Shown piece after piece: positions 41,154 through 49,792 of a DNA stretch of 64,000 nt. A model generated the notes under the pieces. It was not told where the DNA came from. It ran no database searches and saw nothing but the letters and a program-made list of their open reading frames with translations. Numbering within the stretch: the first letter of the stretch is position 1; each line of letters starts with the position of its first letter. The position numbers were made by a program, and so were the translations under genes. The DNA comes from Glycomyces terrestris (GTDB lineage Bacteria > Actinomycetota > Actinomycetes > Mycobacteriales > Micromonosporaceae): positions 620,001 to 684,000 of the forward strand of contig NZ_RSEB01000001.1 of the NCBI RefSeq assembly GCF_003933745.1. The letters run 5' to 3'.

Positions 41154-42850
41154 GCGGTCTCCTCGGGGAGGTCGGGCGTGCGGAGGTCGACGACGCGGTC
41201 GCAGACGGCGAGGAGCGCGGGGGCGTCGGTGATGAGCAGGGTCGAGCGGGTGCCGCGGGCCTCGCGGAGGCGCTCGGCGATGCGCGACTCGGTGACCGAG
41301 TCGACGGCGGTCGTCGGGTCCTGGAGGACCAGGAGCGGGGGCTCCTGGGCGAGGGCCCGGGCGAGGGCGATGCGCTGGCGCTGGCCGCCGGAGAGGCGGA
41401 GGCCGTCCTCGCCGACCTCGGTCTGGAGGCCGTCGGGGGCGGCGTCGATGATCTCGGCGCAGTCGGCGGCGTCGAGGGCCTTGTCGACGGCGGCGCGGTC
41501 GGCGGTGAGGAGGCCGACGTTGTCGAGGATGGTGCCGTCGAAGAGGGCGGCGTGGTGCGGGACGACGAGGACGGTGCGGCGGAGCGCTTCGAGGTCGTAC
41601 TCGCTGAAGGGCCGGCCCTGCCAGGTGACGGTCCCGGCGTCGGGTTCGGCGGAGGCGGAGAGGAGCGCGGCGAGGTCGGCAGCGGCGGCGGGGGCGGCGC
41701 GGAGGCCGACGCATTCGCCGGGGGCGACGTCGAGGTCGAGGCCGTCGAGGTTTGCGGTGCGCACGCCCGCGAGGCTGAGCTTGCCGTCGCCGGGTTCGGG
41801 GATCGCGGTGCCGTGGGCGGCGTCGTGGGGCGGGAGCTGGAGGATCGAGAGGACGCGCTCGGCGGAGGCGAGGGCGGCGGCCCAGACGGTGCCGGCGTTC
41901 TTGGCGAGGGTGCCCAAGGGGCCCATGATGAACTGGGTGAGGCCGACGACGGTGATGAGCTGGCCGATGGTGAGGTCGCCGTTCCAGGCGCGGAGGCCGG
42001 CGACGAGCGCGAGCCCGGCGACGAACAGGCCGGAGGCGAGGTTCATGGAGCCGGTGTAGACGCCTTGGGCGCCGGCGGCGTGGAGGCTGCCGTCGAGGGC
42101 GTCGCGGCTGGCCTTGCGGTACCGGTCGGCGGCGGCGGCCTGGGCGCCGAGGCCGGAGAGGACCCGGTACCCGGCGAGGAGGTCGGCGGCCTTGCCGGAG
42201 GCCTCGCCCGCGAGCGCGGACTGGTCGTGGCTGCGGCGGCGCAGCGGGCCGCCCGCGCGGTCCATGATGAACAGCAGCAGCGGCACGCCCAGGAGCACGA
42301 TGAGGCCGAGTTCCCAGGACAGGACCATGAGCACGGTGCCGCACAGCAGGACGGCGGCGAGTTCGCCCGCGGGCCAGGGCACGATCGACACGGCCCGCGC
42401 GAGGTTGGTGACGTCGGAGGAGGCGATGGAGAGCGAGACGCCGGGGAGCCCGGCGCGGCCCTTGACGCCCTTGGGGTCGAGGAGCCGGTCGGCGACGAGG
42501 GTCCGCAGGCGGTGCTGGACGGCCTCGATCCCGAGCAGGCCGAAGCGGGAGCCGAACCGGTAGCTGTAGCTGAGCAGCGCGAAGTCGGCCCCGAGGAGGG
42601 CGACGCACAGGGCGAGCCGCACGGGGTCGCCGGTGGCGACGGCCTGGTCGATGGCGAAGCCCATGATGACCGGCACGAGCGATTCGCCGATCTGGTGCAT
42701 GACCAGCAGGATCGACGCCGGCCAGATCTGCCGGGGCGCGGCGGCCATCACCCGCAGCGTCAGCCGCCTGGGCGTGGTGTCGGCATCGATACGGATGGGC
42801 CGCACCGGAATGGGATCGGCGGGGGCCTGGAGCAGGACGGGCAGCCTCAT
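41150..42850 (-). CDS. ABC exporter half-transporter with intact signature and degenerate ATP-binding motifs
   Basis: 566 residues: exporter membrane domain (about 35-330) then an ATPase-like domain. The signature LSGGQRQR (486-493) is perfect. Walker A is lost (VGLRAAPAAAAD at about 381-392 has no GK[ST]), Walker B reads LVLQDPTTAVD so the Asp and Glu are replaced by Gln and Asp, and the H-loop His is missing (LLITDAPAL). It cannot hydrolyse ATP by itself but can complete the site formed by the next gene's Walker motifs. AGGAA stands before the ATG, and an iron-box-like element 38 bases upstream suggests a role in iron uptake. Confidence 0.92.
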   Translation of the reverse strand: MRLPVLLQAPADPIPVRPIRIDADTTPRRLTLRVMAAAPRQIWPASILLVMHQIGESLVPVIMGFAIDQAVATGDPVRLALCVALLGADFALLSYSYRFGSRFGLLGIEAVQHRLRTLVADRLLDPKGVKGRAGLPGVSLSIASSDVTNLARAVSIVPWPAGELAAVLLCGTVLMVLSWELGLIVLLGVPLLLFIMDRAGGPLRRRSHDQSALAGEASGKAADLLAGYRVLSGLGAQAAAADRYRKASRDALDGSLHAAGAQGVYTGSMNLASGLFVAGLALVAGLRAWNGDLTIGQLITVVGLTQFIMGPLGTLAKNAGTVWAAALASAERVLSILQLPPHDAAHGTAIPEPGDGKLSLAGVRTANLDGLDLDVAPGECVGLRAAPAAAADLAALLSASAEPDAGTVTWQGRPFSEYDLEALRRTVLVVPHHAALFDGTILDNVGLLTADRAAVDKALDAADCAEIIDAAPDGLQTEVGEDGLRLSGGQRQRIALARALAQEPPLLVLQDPTTAVDSVTESRIAERLREARGTRSTLLITDAPALLAVCDRVVDLRTPDLPEETA

Positions 42851-42887
42851 GAGTTCCTGTCTGGGGGACGCGGACGTTCACCGAATA

Positions 42888-42906
42888 TTAGGCAACGCTA
42901 ACTTCC
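42888..42906 (-). promoter_or_regulatory. Iron-box-like element before the ABC exporter operon
   Basis: TTAGGCAACGCTAACTTCC agrees with the DtxR/IdeR consensus (TTAGGTTAGGCTAACCTAA) at about 13 of 19 positions, including TTAGG and GCTAAC at the right distance. Read on the gene's strand it is directly joined to TAATAT, a good -10. A bound DtxR-type repressor would therefore shut the promoter. Confidence 0.5.
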
Positions 42907-42945
42907 AGCACAAGGTGAACCGCCCCACGCCCCTCCCGGCCCGGG

Positions 42946-43683
42946 TCAGCGGTTGAGGAGCTGTTCGAGGAGGCCGAGGCGCCAGGCGGCGTCTCGGGCC
43001 ACGAGGAAGCCGACGATGCCGACGATCCAGCCGGTGGTGGAGGCGGCGTTCCTGGTCATCCAGTCGTTGATGCGGACCAGGAGGGGTTCGACGGCGTTGC
43101 GGGCGACGAGGCGGGCCGTCAGGAGGGCCAGGGCGGGCAGGACCATGACGAGGCAGTAGCCGGCCATGGTGGCGGTGGTGGCGGCCGGGCCGATGCCGGA
43201 GGCGGTGACGATGCCGATGGCCGCGAGGTACGGGAGCATCGTGGCGACCTCCAGGGTGGCCGCGCCGAGGGCGAGGCCGACGAGCGGGAGGGCGCTGGTG
43301 CGGGTGCGGGTGGTGCCGGCGGTCTCGACGCCGAGGGCGCGCTCGCGCCAGCGGCCCATGCGGCCGCCGCCTTCCTTGGACTTCTTGGAGTCGAAGCGGA
43401 AGCTGAGGATCACGAGGCCGACGCCGACGGCGAGCTGGGCCCACATCGCGGGCCGGGTGTCGAGGAGCGCGCCGAGGTCGTCGACGAACGCGGTCGCGCC
43501 GAGGACGATGAGCATGCCGACGGCGAAGTAGAACACGGCGATCGTGCCGAGGTAGACGAGCATCCGGCCGGCCTTGACGCGGCCGGGGGCCAGGAGCAGC
43601 CAGATCGGGATGAGCAGCGTCCCGAAGCTCGTCGAGTCGATGAGGGCGAGAGCGGCCAGCGAGGCGGCCATGGCGAGGTCCAT
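42946..43683 (-). CDS. GAP-family (Sap) membrane protein
   Basis: 245 residues and six to seven helices. The opening AALALIDSTSFGTLLIPIWLLL is the GAP/Sap signature (LysE superfamily); GMLIVLGATAFVD, LALGAATLEVATMLPYLAA and GYCLVMVLPALALL follow in order. The mycobacterial Sap protein moves sulfolipid precursors or related glycolipids to the envelope, and the family is a general class of envelope transporters. Its gene ends 58 bases before the iron-box-like element and shares the strand with the ABC genes, but a separate promoter is likely for each. Confidence 0.88.
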   Translation of the reverse strand: MDLAMAASLAALALIDSTSFGTLLIPIWLLLAPGRVKAGRMLVYLGTIAVFYFAVGMLIVLGATAFVDDLGALLDTRPAMWAQLAVGVGLVILSFRFDSKKSKEGGGRMGRWRERALGVETAGTTRTRTSALPLVGLALGAATLEVATMLPYLAAIGIVTASGIGPAATTATMAGYCLVMVLPALALLTARLVARNAVEPLLVRINDWMTRNAASTTGWIVGIVGFLVARDAAWRLGLLEQLLNR

Positions 43684-43826
43684 GGTGCGAGCGTAGGGAC
43701 GCGGGGGGCGGGCGCGCTTCGTTCGCAGGATCGATCTTCGGAAGGGCGACTGCGCCTTTGGTGGCAGACCGAAGGTGGGACTAGCGCTGGATAACGCTTT
43801 CCGATAAGGTCCGCGGCGCCTGAGCG

Positions 43827-43860
43827 CCCGAGGCTCCGGGAAGGGCGCCGGAGCCTCGGG
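43827..43860 (-). terminator. 13-bp hairpin after the PL11 gene
   Basis: Arms CCCGAGGCTCCGG (43827-43839) and its complement (43848-43860), 12 bases after the stop. Confidence 0.75.
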
Positions 43861-43871
43861 CCCGCATCGGG

Positions 43872-46109
43872 TCAGGGGGTGTGGACGTCAGGCCACGGGT
43901 AGGCCGTCACGTCCGATCCGATGTAGAACGACGGGTGCGGCGGCTGGTTGTAGGCGGTGTTCTGCCAGGCGATCGCGACCCGGTACTGCACGTCGTGCAT
44001 GAGTGTGGCGATGCGCAGGTTCGTCTGGTGCGGCGTGGCGTAGATCCGCAGCGCGGAGGAGTCGCCGGTGCGCCAGACGACCTCTTCGCGCCAGTCGCCG
44101 AACAGGTCCGCCGACAGCGCCGGCGTGGCCTTGGTGCCGTTGCTCGACAGCACCCCCGAGCCCGACAGGAGCGTCCCCGACGGGTAGTTGGTGATCGCGG
44201 TGCCGTCGAGCAGTTCGCGCTCGCCGTCGCCGTCCCACCACGACAGGAAGTTGATCGAGGCGGGCTTCGATCCGATGTTCGCGCCCGAGGCGTTCAGCAG
44301 GCCCGAGACGTTCGAGGACCAGTATTCGGCGCCGGGGTTGGAGGCGAGGACGTTCGCGGCCACGCCGCGGCCGTTGTCGCCGCTCGCCCCGGTCTGGAAC
44401 AGGATCTGGCCGTTCGAGCCGTTCAGGTGCGAGGACGGCTGGCTGCTCGACTCGTGGACCATGAACACCTCCTGGCCGGCGCGGCCGGGCACGAAGTCCG
44501 AGACGTGCAGCGCGTCGCCGTGCCCGAAGCCGGTGTTCCACAGCGCCTGCCCGTTCGCGCCGACGGCCATGGCGCCGTAGACGACGTCCTGGTTCCCGTC
44601 GCCGTTCAGGTCCGCGATCGAGAGGCTGTGCGCCCCTTGGCCGGCGTACTGGCCGCCCGCCGAGTTCGAGTCGAACGTCCAGCGGGTGGTGAGGTCGGTG
44701 CCGTTCCAGTCCACCGCCCAGATCACCGAGCGCGTGTAGTAGCCGCGCGCGAAGATCATCGACGGCGTGGCGCCGTCGAGATAGGCCGTGCCGGCGAGGA
44801 ACCGGTCGACCCGGTTGCCGTAGTTGTCGCCCCAGGAGGAGACCGTGCCGCGCGGCGGGTTGTAGGTCACGGTGTCCATCGCGGCCCCGGTCTGGCCGTT
44901 GAAGACCGTCAGGTACTCCGGTCCGGTGAGGACGTAGCCCGAGGAGTTGCGGTGGTCGGCGGTGGCGGAGCCGATGACCTGCCCGGTGCCGGAGACCGTC
45001 GCGTCGGCGGTCTTCATCGCGATCTCGGCCCGGCCGTCCGAGTCGTAGTCGTACACCTGGAACTGCGTGTAGTGCGCGCCCGAGCGGATGTTGCGGCCGA
45101 GGTCGATCCGCCACAGCCGGGTGCCGTCGAGCTCGTAGGCGTCGATGAGCGTGTTCCCGGTGTACCCGGACTGCGAGTTGTCCTTCGCGTTCGAGGGGTA
45201 CCACTTGACGAGGTACTCGTACCGGCCGTCGCCGTCGAGGTCGCCCACGCTCATGTCGTTGGCCTCGTAGGTGAACGACTCGCCGGAGGGCGTGGTGCCG
45301 CCGGCCGGGCGCTGGAGCGGCAGGTCGCGGTAGCCGCTGGAGTTGAAGGCGGCCTCGGCCGCGACCTGGGCGCCCACGGCGCCGTTGACGACCGGGGCCA
45401 CGGTGTAGGCGCCCGAGCCGGAGTCGAGGTAGTTGGTGGCGCCGGTGAGCGGCGAGGCGTTGAGCAGGGTCCCGTTGCGGTACACGTTGAACGCGATGTT
45501 CGACGGGTCGGTGCCGAGGAGGCGCCAGGAGACGAGGCTCCCGCCGCCCGAGGGCACGACGGTGACGCCGCGGGTGAGCTCCTCGACCTGGTAGCGGCCG
45601 TGCTGCTGCGGCGGCGCGCCGTCGGTGACCTCGAGGTAGTCGATGTTCGCGAGCCCGGCCGCGGTGGCGGCGGCGAGCCGGACCGTGTTGGACCCGGCGT
45701 TGAGCTGGACGCTGACGGTCTTGGTCGACCAGGCGGTCCACGCGCCGGTCGCGGGGAACGCGCTCGCGGCCTGGACGGTGGCGCCGTTGACGGCGATGTC
45801 GGCCGAGCGGGTGTCGGTGCCGCCGTGCGCGTAGCGGATCGCGAGGCTCGCGGTCCCGGCGCTGGGGGCGTTGACGGTGAACTGGAGTGCCGCGCCGACG
45901 GCGTTGCTGGAGTTGCAGAACCCGCTGCCGGAGTACCCGGCGTGGTTCGAGTCGATCGTGCCGGCGCAGGTCGCCGGGGAGGTCTCGGCCTCGTAGCGGA
46001 CGGTGGCGGCGTCGGCGACGCCCCAGACGGTCGCGGCGGTGGTGGCCGCGAGGGCCGCCGCCGCCAGGAGCGAGAGGCTCCGCAGCCGCCGGTTTCGGAT
46101 GGTGCGCAT
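43872..46109 (-). CDS. Secreted PL11 rhamnogalacturonan lyase with CBM35
   Basis: 745 residues. A signal peptide (about 1-35, ending VADAATVRYEAE) is followed by a CBM35 sugar-binding module (about 36-160: YEAETSPATCAGTIDSNHAG, NIDYLEV) and the PL11 eight-bladed propeller (about 165-740). Typical PL11 blocks: RGVTVVPSGGGSLVSWRLL, YDYDSDGRAEIAMKTAD, ADLNGDGNQDVVYG, and calcium loops DGDGR and NGDGN. It cuts the pectin rhamnogalacturonan I backbone outside the cell. The ATG is chosen as the start of the signal, with GGAG upstream; an earlier start has none. Its promoter carries a LacI-type operator. Confidence 0.95.
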   Translation of the reverse strand: MRTIRNRRLRSLSLLAAAALAATTAATVWGVADAATVRYEAETSPATCAGTIDSNHAGYSGSGFCNSSNAVGAALQFTVNAPSAGTASLAIRYAHGGTDTRSADIAVNGATVQAASAFPATGAWTAWSTKTVSVQLNAGSNTVRLAAATAAGLANIDYLEVTDGAPPQQHGRYQVEELTRGVTVVPSGGGSLVSWRLLGTDPSNIAFNVYRNGTLLNASPLTGATNYLDSGSGAYTVAPVVNGAVGAQVAAEAAFNSSGYRDLPLQRPAGGTTPSGESFTYEANDMSVGDLDGDGRYEYLVKWYPSNAKDNSQSGYTGNTLIDAYELDGTRLWRIDLGRNIRSGAHYTQFQVYDYDSDGRAEIAMKTADATVSGTGQVIGSATADHRNSSGYVLTGPEYLTVFNGQTGAAMDTVTYNPPRGTVSSWGDNYGNRVDRFLAGTAYLDGATPSMIFARGYYTRSVIWAVDWNGTDLTTRWTFDSNSAGGQYAGQGAHSLSIADLNGDGNQDVVYGAMAVGANGQALWNTGFGHGDALHVSDFVPGRAGQEVFMVHESSSQPSSHLNGSNGQILFQTGASGDNGRGVAANVLASNPGAEYWSSNVSGLLNASGANIGSKPASINFLSWWDGDGERELLDGTAITNYPSGTLLSGSGVLSSNGTKATPALSADLFGDWREEVVWRTGDSSALRIYATPHQTNLRIATLMHDVQYRVAIAWQNTAYNQPPHPSFYIGSDVTAYPWPDVHTP

Positions 46110-46212
46110 GATGGCTCCGCGTGTCGAGAGGTGAGGGTGGAGGCCGCCGGGGCGGCGGTCGGCGCACCGCGTGCATGCCGGGTCGACACGGTGCGCAGTC
46201 ATAGATGTATTG

Positions 46213-46230
46213 AAGTGAATCGATTCATTT
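46213..46230 (-). promoter_or_regulatory. LacI-type operator before the PL11 gene
   Basis: TGAATCGATTCA (46216-46227) is a perfect palindrome with the central CG of LacI-family sites; three more pairs outside it add two matches. It lies 104 bases before the start codon in an AT-rich stretch, so the lyase is probably repressed in the absence of pectin-derived sugar. The rest of the gap to 46374 holds the promoter of the divergent lipoprotein. Confidence 0.65.
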
Positions 46231-46374
46231 GCCTTCGGGCAGTGTAGTCGGAATCCGCTTTCAAACGCAATCCATCGAAGGATATGAATTTCTACCGGGA
46301 TCGTCGGGGCCGGGCGGCAGCGGGGGCCCGCTCGTTCAACCCCGGTTTACACCGCGGCGCCTACGGTCCGGGGC

Positions 46375-48024
46375 ATGAGACGAGTTTCAGCGATGATCGC
46401 GGCCGCCCTGCTGGCCGCGGGGTGCACGTCCGTCGAGGAGGGCGGCCCGAGCGGGTCGCCGGCGGACTGCGACCCGGACCTGGTGAGCGCCCTCGGGCAG
46501 TGGGCCGAGGCCGGGTGGGCCGGCGCGGTCGCGATCAGCGGCGGCGGCCAGGAGTGCCGGGCCGCGTTCGGCAGCGCGGACGGGACCGCGCCGAACACCG
46601 ACGAGACGGTGTTCGCCATCGGCTCGGTGAGCAAGGGCTTCACCGCGGCCGCCGTCCTCGGCCTCGCGCACGAGGGCGCGCTGTCCCTGGACGACACCGC
46701 CGGCGCGCTCCTGCCGGGCCTGTCGGGCCCGGCCGCCGACGCCACCGTCGAGCAGCTCCTGCTGCACACCAGCGGCCTCGCGGGCGACCACGGCGACGGC
46801 GACCACCGGCCGCTCGAGCGGGACGCGGCGATCGCGGACCTGAGCGAGCTGGAATCGGCGTTCGAGCCCGGCAGCGACTTCATGTACTCCAACGCCGGGT
46901 ACACGCTGCTGGCGCTCATCGTCGACGAGGTCACCGGCTCCTACCGCGACCACATGGCCGCCGAGGTCCTCACCATCGGCGGCGAGCGGATCGGCGGGTT
47001 CTGGGACGGCGAGCCCGCCGCGCCCGGGCCGCGCGCGGTCGGCGAGGTCGACGGCGCGCCCGCGACCGAGAACGGCGGGTTCGCGGGCCCGCACTGGGCG
47101 CTCGACGGCAACGGGGACCTCGCGATGACCACCGGCGAGCTCGCCGAGTGGACGCGGGCGCTGTTCGAAGGCGAGGTCATCGACCCCGCGGCCGTCGAGG
47201 TCCTGGAGTCCACCCGCTTCGACTACGGCGACGGCACCGCCGAGATCCCCGGCTGGGTCGCGGTCGGCGCCGAGGTCTTCGGCACCCCGCTCGTCACCGC
47301 CTCGGGCGGCGGCGGGGACACCGGGCACAACGCCGTCGCCGCCTGGCTGCCCGAGCAGGGCGTGAGCATCGCGGTCACCTCGAACACCGAGCGGATCAAC
47401 GCCGGGCAGCTCGCCGAGCTCATCGTGCCCGCCGTCGCGGCCGGCGAGCCGGTCCCGCTGCCCGAGCCGCGCATCGAGGCCGACCCCGAGGAGCTGGCGG
47501 CCCTGGAGGGCGTCTACACGCTCGACACCGGCGGCACGTACACCGTGACCGCGGCCGAGGACGGCCTCGACGTCGCCGCCGCGGGCGCCGACGCGGTGGC
47601 CGCCATGTTCGCCTCCCCCGACTTCGCGCCCGAGGACGTCGCCGCGCACGAGGAGGCCGTGCTCGCGCTCCTCAACGGCGAGACCGCGATCGGCCGGGAG
47701 GAGCTGGAGGCGATCGAGGCGGAGCTCGGGGCCGTGGAGGGCGTCGAGCTCGCCGGGACGGCCGGCGAGGACGAGCTGCGCACCTACGTCGAGCTCGCGA
47801 CCGCGTCGGGCCCGGTGCTCGCCTGGTACGCCCTCGACGAGCACGGCGGCGTCGGCGCCCTTGCCATCGACGCCGACCCGCCGACGTTTAGGCTGGTCCC
47901 GACCGGCGCCGGCGAGTACCGGCGCGACCTGTTCGGCGTCGAGGAAGGCGTGCGGGTCGTCTTCGAGGCGGACCTGATGACCGTCGCCGGCCCGGCCGGC
48001 GAGGCCGCCGCCGCCCGGGACTGA
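46375..48024 (+). CDS. Serine hydrolase lipoprotein of the class C beta-lactamase / DD-peptidase fold
   Basis: 549 residues. Lipobox LAAGC near residue 17. The penicillin-binding fold shows SVSK (catalytic Ser-x-x-Lys near 86), YSNAGY (Tyr-x-Asn near 171) and a GHNAVAAW stretch as the HTG equivalent near 322. Such exported proteins act on peptidoglycan or peptides and are often not true beta-lactamases. About 150 acidic C-terminal residues form an extra domain. TACGGT is a possible -10 just before a short leader. The response-regulator gene starts 11 bases after its stop, so a sensory link to the wall is likely. Confidence 0.88.
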   Translation: MRRVSAMIAAALLAAGCTSVEEGGPSGSPADCDPDLVSALGQWAEAGWAGAVAISGGGQECRAAFGSADGTAPNTDETVFAIGSVSKGFTAAAVLGLAHEGALSLDDTAGALLPGLSGPAADATVEQLLLHTSGLAGDHGDGDHRPLERDAAIADLSELESAFEPGSDFMYSNAGYTLLALIVDEVTGSYRDHMAAEVLTIGGERIGGFWDGEPAAPGPRAVGEVDGAPATENGGFAGPHWALDGNGDLAMTTGELAEWTRALFEGEVIDPAAVEVLESTRFDYGDGTAEIPGWVAVGAEVFGTPLVTASGGGGDTGHNAVAAWLPEQGVSIAVTSNTERINAGQLAELIVPAVAAGEPVPLPEPRIEADPEELAALEGVYTLDTGGTYTVTAAEDGLDVAAAGADAVAAMFASPDFAPEDVAAHEEAVLALLNGETAIGREELEAIEAELGAVEGVELAGTAGEDELRTYVELATASGPVLAWYALDEHGGVGALAIDADPPTFRLVPTGAGEYRRDLFGVEEGVRVVFEADLMTVAGPAGEAAAARD

Positions 48025-48035
48025 GAGGAGCCGGA

Positions 48036-48704
48036 GTGCGGATTCTGCTGGTCGAGGACGACCGCGACCTGGGCCCGGTGATCGCGCTGGGCCTGCGCAA
48101 CGAGGCGTACGCGGTCGACCTCGCGGCCTCGGTCGCCGAGGCCGAGGAGCTGCTGTGCGCCAACGACTTCGACGTGGCCTGCCTCGACCTGGGGCTGCCG
48201 GACGGCGACGGCCTGGAGCTGCTGCGGCGGCTCGGGTCCGACCCGCACCTGCGCCGGCCCCGGCGGGTCCTCGTGCTCACCGCCCGCGACGCGGTCGACG
48301 ACCGGGTGGCCGGGCTCGACTCCGGCGCCGACGACTACCTGGTCAAGCCGTTCAGCTTCGCCGAGCTCGCCGCCCGGCTGCGGGCCCTGGCGCGCCGCGC
48401 CGACGTGCGCGACGCCGTCCTGGAGGTCGGCGACCTGCGCCTGGACGCCGCCGCGCACCGGGCCTGGCGCGGCGGGACCGCGCTCGAACTGACCGCGAGG
48501 GAGTTCTCGATGCTCCGCTACTTCATGCACCACCCCGGCGAGACCCTGTCCACTGAGGACCTTCTGGAGCACGTGTGGGACGCGCAGGCCGACCCGTTCA
48601 CCGCCTCGGTGCGGGTCATCCTCAGCCGCCTGCGCCGCAAGCTCGGCGAGCCCGGTCCCATCGCGACGGTGACCGGCGTCGGCTACCGGCTGGAGGCGAG
48701 GTGA
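48036..48704 (+). CDS. OmpR-family response regulator
   Basis: 222 residues. The receiver domain (about 1-115) has the acidic pocket EDD at 7-9, phospho-acceptor Asp51 (ACLDLGLPDGDG), Thr in VLTARD and Lys in LVKPFSF. The winged-helix domain (about 125-220) has the usual ELTAREFSMLRYFMHHPGE and VRVILSRLRRKLG blocks. GTG start with GAGAGGAG upstream. The kinase gene overlaps its stop (GTGA), and the hydrolase gene is directly upstream, so wall-active hydrolase, sensor and regulator form one unit. Confidence 0.95.
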   Translation: MRILLVEDDRDLGPVIALGLRNEAYAVDLAASVAEAEELLCANDFDVACLDLGLPDGDGLELLRRLGSDPHLRRPRRVLVLTARDAVDDRVAGLDSGADDYLVKPFSFAELAARLRALARRADVRDAVLEVGDLRLDAAAHRAWRGGTALELTAREFSMLRYFMHHPGETLSTEDLLEHVWDAQADPFTASVRVILSRLRRKLGEPGPIATVTGVGYRLEAR

Positions 48705-49735
48705 CCGTGTTCAAGTCGCTGCGCGTCCGCTTGGCGCTCACCGGGTTCCTCGCCAGCTACCTGCCGGTGGTCCTGGTCTTCGCGGTCACCGCGATCAACC
48801 AGGAGTCCTACGGCGAGGTCGGCGCCGACGGGGTCGAGCGCACCGTCTCCCGCACCGGGATCGTCCCCTCCGGCTGGGCGGTCCTCACGGTGGTCCTGCT
48901 CCTGCCGGCCACCGCCGCGCTCGCGTGGTGGTGGGCCGGCCGGGCGGTGCGGCCCTTCGCGCGGGTCCGCGCCGCCGCCGAGCGGATCGAGGGCACCGAC
49001 CTCGGCCTGCGCGTCGGCAGCGCGCAGGGGACGACGGAGGCCGTCGCGCTCGCGGCCGCGTTCGACTCGATGCTCGACCGCCTCGAACGCTCGGCGGCGG
49101 TGCAGCGGCAGCTCATCGAGGAGGCCAGCCACGAGCTGCGCACGCCGCTCGCGGTGCTCATCACCGGCGCCGACGTGGTGCTCGCCCACCCCGAACCGGA
49201 CCTTGAGCTGTACCGGGAGGGCCTGGAGCGCAGCCGCGGCGCCGCGCACCGGCTGCGCGACGTCGTGGACGAGCTGCTCGTGGACGCGCGCGGGCGGGCC
49301 CGCGTGATCGACCGCCGGCCGGTGGACCTGGCGGCGCTGGCGCGGGAGGTCGCCGCGGAGTTCGCGCCCGCGCCGGTGGTCGTGACCGGCGATGCGGCCG
49401 CGGATGCCGCGGTGGACGGCCCGAGCGTGCGGCGCGCGGTGGCGAACCTCGTCGGGAACGCCGTCAAGCACGCTCCAGAGGGGACGGACGTGGTGGTGGA
49501 GGTCGCCGCGGGCCCGGATGCGGTGTCGCTCACGGTGTCCGACGAGGGCCCGGGCATCCCCGAGGCCGACCGCGAGCGCGTGTTCGAGCGGTTCTGGCGC
49601 GGCGAGTCCGCGCCGGGCACCGGGCTCGGGCTGCCGATCGCGCGCCAGATCGCGCAGGCGCACGGCGGCGACGTCGCGCTCCTCGACGGGGGCGAAGGCT
49701 GCCGGTTCCGGCTCACGCTCCCCAAGGGGCGCTGA
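48701..49735 (+). CDS. Sensor histidine kinase
   Basis: 344 residues. Two membrane helices (about 9-31 and 58-79) enclose only some 25 external residues, so sensing is probably inside the membrane. HAMP (about 80-132) is followed by the H-box ASHELRTPLAVL (His144), the N-box NLVGNAVKHAPEG near 252, and the G-boxes SDEGPGIPEAD and GTGLGLPIA. It phosphorylates the regulator encoded just upstream. GTG start, overlapping the regulator's stop, with GGAGG before it. Confidence 0.95.
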   Translation: MTVFKSLRVRLALTGFLASYLPVVLVFAVTAINQESYGEVGADGVERTVSRTGIVPSGWAVLTVVLLLPATAALAWWWAGRAVRPFARVRAAAERIEGTDLGLRVGSAQGTTEAVALAAAFDSMLDRLERSAAVQRQLIEEASHELRTPLAVLITGADVVLAHPEPDLELYREGLERSRGAAHRLRDVVDELLVDARGRARVIDRRPVDLAALAREVAAEFAPAPVVVTGDAAADAAVDGPSVRRAVANLVGNAVKHAPEGTDVVVEVAAGPDAVSLTVSDEGPGIPEADRERVFERFWRGESAPGTGLGLPIARQIAQAHGGDVALLDGGEGCRFRLTLPKGR

Positions 49736-49745
49736 GGGAAGGAGG

Positions 49746-49772
49746 GGCCGGGGCCCGCGAGGGGCCCCGGCC
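49746..49772. terminator. 11-bp hairpin between convergent units
   Basis: Arms GGCCGGGGCCC (49746-49756) and its complement (49762-49772), five-base loop, between the kinase gene and the second WXG100 operon. Confidence 0.7.
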
Positions 49773-49792
49773 GGGGGTGCGGTCGCGGGGCG

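Noticed and set aside
46375-48024. True beta-lactamase resistance gene
   Set aside because: The Ser-x-x-Lys and Tyr-x-Asn motifs are shared by esterases and peptidases of the same fold, and the extra C-terminal domain and link to a two-component system do not point to a lactamase.
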